DNA of 64,000 bases. It comes from Sphingobium sp. CECT 9361. GTDB taxonomy: Bacteria; Pseudomonadota; Alphaproteobacteria; Sphingomonadales; Sphingomonadaceae. Below are positions 62,341 to 64,000 of this stretch, piece after piece (the first letter of the stretch is position 1; every line of letters begins with the position of its first letter). Where the stretch lies: positions 124,001 through 188,000 of the forward strand of contig NZ_CAKKNC010000006.1 of NCBI RefSeq assembly GCF_918741285.1. Direction: 5' to 3'. Under the pieces are notes generated by a model. The model made no database searches. It saw only the letters and a list, made by a program, of their open reading frames with translations, and was not told the origin of the DNA. A program made the translations under genes and the position numbers.

Positions 62341-63828
62341 ATGTCCCAATTAGAGCTTTGGTCGCGGCGTCGTTTCGTGAAAGCCAGTACATTGGCGGTT
62401 CCGGTGATAGCGGGTCTCGCCGGTGCGGCCGGATTTGCAGCGCCCTTGGCAGGAAGCGCAGCGGCCGATCTGCAGAATCGGATCGCCGGAACTGTCGTCG
62501 TCAAGGATGACGAAAATTACGAGGTTTGGCGCCAGTCGATGATTTGGCAGCGCGCCAAGGCAGATCGCCGCCCCGACATGATCGTGCAGGCTGAGCGTAT
62601 CGAGGATGTGCAGGAAGCTGTGCGGTTCGCTGCGACGGCCGGGATGAAAGTCACGACACGCTGCGGTGGCCATAGCATGGCGGCGTGCTTCCTGCGCGAT
62701 CGGGGAATGCTCATCGACATCAGTCGCCTGGACGGGATCGCGGTGGACAAGGCGGCAAAGCTCGCTGTCGTCGGCCCGGGCGTTTTTTGCCGGGGCCTGG
62801 CCGAGCGGCTTGCCCAGGATGATCTCGCTTTTCCCGGCGCGCATTGCGGTACGGTTCCAATCAGCGGCTTCCTGCTAGGTGGCGGTGTTGGCATGAACAC
62901 CAATGCCTGGTCGCAGGGTATGAGCGTGTTTGCCGTCAAGGCGGTCGACATCGTGATGGCGGACGGCCGCCTTCTACGCGCCAGCGAGAGCGAGAATGCC
63001 GATCTTTTCTGGGCAGTGCGCGGGGGCGGTCCCGGCCTGTTCGGTGTTGTCGTTCGCTTCCACCTGCAGTGCTTTGATGCGCCCAAGGTCATCTGGGGCG
63101 CAACTTACACGTTCGCCTTCGCGGAACTCGATGCAGTCACGCGATTGATGGATAAGCTCGTCCCGCAACTCGATAAGGATGTCGAGGTGCTGTATTCGGT
63201 CGCGGCCTTGCCGGGCGTCGCTGAAGATGCGCCAGTCGATCAGCGACAGCGCATCTATCTGGATGTCAACGCATTTGCCGCAAGCGAGGCGGAAGGACGG
63301 CGCAAGCTGGCACTGCTCCAGCGCGATCCGCTCATCGCTCGTGCCCTCGACAAGGTCGAGGACCGCGCCGGTAGCTTCGATCGCTATTATAGCGATAACG
63401 AAGCCGCATTCCCGCAGGCCTATTGGATGGGCGATAACATCTGGACTGATCGGCCGATGGAAGCGATCGCGGTCCTCAAGCGGCACATTCCTGATTGCCC
63501 CGCCCCCCGTGGCACGCCGGTGGTGCTCTATATGGGCACTAACAGCATGCCCGACGCGGCCTGTTCGCGGATCGGCCGCTTCTATGTGGCTTATTATCTG
63601 GAATGGGACGAGCCTGCGCAGGAAGCGCCCAGCCGTGCCTATTGCCTGAAGGTTTTCAAGGAGCTCAAGGCTGTTGCCAAGGGCAGCTACATAAATGAGA
63701 TGGATCAGGAAGGGCGGCCTGAGGATATCCGGGACTGCTATTCTCCCAAGGCTTGGGCGCGACTTGAGCAACTGCGCAGGCAATGGGATCCCCAAGGTCA
63801 GTTCCACGGCTTTTACGGCCAGTCATGA
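62341..63828 (+). CDS. Tat-exported BBE-like FAD-linked oxidoreductase
   Basis: 495 residues. Twin-arginine signal WSRRRFVKASTLAVPVIAGL. FAD_binding_4 domain: RPDMIVQAERIEDVQEAVRF, the flavin-linking His in TRCGGHSMAACFL, and a Cys in FPGAHCGTVPISGFLLGGGV, consistent with bicovalent flavin as in berberine-bridge-like oxidases. The C-terminus carries the BBE signature, YSPKAWARLEQLRRQWDPQG QFHGFYG. Such enzymes oxidise alcohols, sugars or amine alkaloids in the periplasm. A gene for another exported protein follows within 50 bp, possibly its electron acceptor. Confidence 0.88.
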   Translation: MSQLELWSRRRFVKASTLAVPVIAGLAGAAGFAAPLAGSAAADLQNRIAGTVVVKDDENYEVWRQSMIWQRAKADRRPDMIVQAERIEDVQEAVRFAATAGMKVTTRCGGHSMAACFLRDRGMLIDISRLDGIAVDKAAKLAVVGPGVFCRGLAERLAQDDLAFPGAHCGTVPISGFLLGGGVGMNTNAWSQGMSVFAVKAVDIVMADGRLLRASESENADLFWAVRGGGPGLFGVVVRFHLQCFDAPKVIWGATYTFAFAELDAVTRLMDKLVPQLDKDVEVLYSVAALPGVAEDAPVDQRQRIYLDVNAFAASEAEGRRKLALLQRDPLIARALDKVEDRAGSFDRYYSDNEAAFPQAYWMGDNIWTDRPMEAIAVLKRHIPDCPAPRGTPVVLYMGTNSMPDAACSRIGRFYVAYYLEWDEPAQEAPSRAYCLKVFKELKAVAKGSYINEMDQEGRPEDIRDCYSPKAWARLEQLRRQWDPQGQFHGFYGQS

Positions 63829-63874
63829 CTAAAGCCGTCATCGCCGGCACACCTATCTTGCATTTGGAAACCAT

Positions 63875-64000
63875 ATGAAAATGCCCTCGCCCAAAGTCGG
63901 CCTGCTCGCAGCTCTGTTGCTTTTTTCTGGTGTCGCCGGCGCAAAAGCGCTGACCCCAGAGAAGCCCGCCGACGATCCGGCAAGCGTAGTGCATCAGTTG
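63875..64000 (+). CDS. Start of a secreted protein, cut by window edge
   Basis: ATG 63875 (GGAAA 4 bases before) opens a frame that runs off the window. The 42 visible residues are a signal peptide (SPKVGLLAALLLFSGVAGAKA) and a polar beginning (TPEKPADDPASVVHQL). The adjacency to an exported flavin oxidase suggests a cytochrome c or similar partner, but no haem motif has been reached. Confidence 0.6.
   Translation, partial: MKMPSPKVGLLAALLLFSGVAGAKALTPEKPADDPASVVHQL

Noticed and set aside
1-64000. CRISPR arrays, rRNA genes, complete insertion sequences
   Set aside because: No regularly spaced direct repeats, rRNA segments or complete transposase genes were seen on either strand.

Overview
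The window looks like one contiguous stretch of an alphaproteobacterial chromosome, most likely a sphingomonad (Sphingomonadales). Support comes from the housekeeping order pcm - tolC - popZ-like (DUF2497) - valS, the pair sucC / etfBA, an NfrB-like glycosyltransferase pair, a TauE/SafE + TIGR02186 pair, and several large TonB-dependent receptors tied to catabolic operons. Species cannot be named from sequence alone.

Positions 1 to about 21,540 read as core genome: a cut-off TolB-propeller amidohydrolase, small stress-type proteins around a cold-shock gene, an iron-permease-family membrane protein, a lipoprotein, sucC, etfB-etfA, nhaA, an NfrB-like glycosyltransferase with a beta-barrel partner, TauE/SafE + TIGR02186, a HerA-like ATPase, a MATE exporter, valS, a PopZ-like protein, a TolC-type channel, pcm, and a complete tRNA-Cys gene (GCA).

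Directly behind the tRNA lies a broken P4-type tyrosine integrase (in-frame TGA after codon 8, 3' end lost). From there to the right edge the content is accessory: catabolic operons, dedicated regulators, two TonB-dependent receptors and a probable remnant of a conjugative relaxase. This is best read as a genomic island whose left end is the tRNA-Cys. Its right end is outside the window.

The central theme of the island is the degradation of an indole/aromatic acid, most simply the auxin indole-3-acetate (IAA). Genes matching iacH (amidase), iacI, iacC and iacD (Rieske oxygenase) lie at 27.7-31.1 kb next to a divergent MarR gene. Genes matching iacA, iacB and iacE plus a TonB receptor form a second operon at 48.1-52.6 kb. 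Both operons carry the same palindromic operator-like motif upstream (GTTGAATATTCAAC and a close variant). Between them lies the full ortho-cleavage route for catechol, the expected product of the iac enzymes: catB-catC-catA-pcaI-pcaJ-pcaF-pcaD plus an MFS carrier, under a divergent LysR gene (catR). catB, however, is interrupted by an in-frame TAG. The ferredoxin/reductase genes (iacF, iacG) are not in the window.

Around this core are amine-handling modules: a Tat-exported spermidine-dehydrogenase-like flavoprotein with a c-type cytochrome (23-26 kb); an APH-fold kinase plus AGXT2L-like class III PLP enzyme (44.5-46.8 kb); and a class-II HDAC-like amidohydrolase, mu-crystallin-like protein, RidA, DAO-type flavin amine oxidase, AraC regulator, APC permease and aldehyde dehydrogenase (53-62 kb). 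A plausible but unproven reading is that these convert amides and amines (for example tryptamine-type compounds) to arylacetic acids that feed the iac genes. The window ends in a Tat-exported BBE-like FAD oxidase and the start of a further secreted protein.
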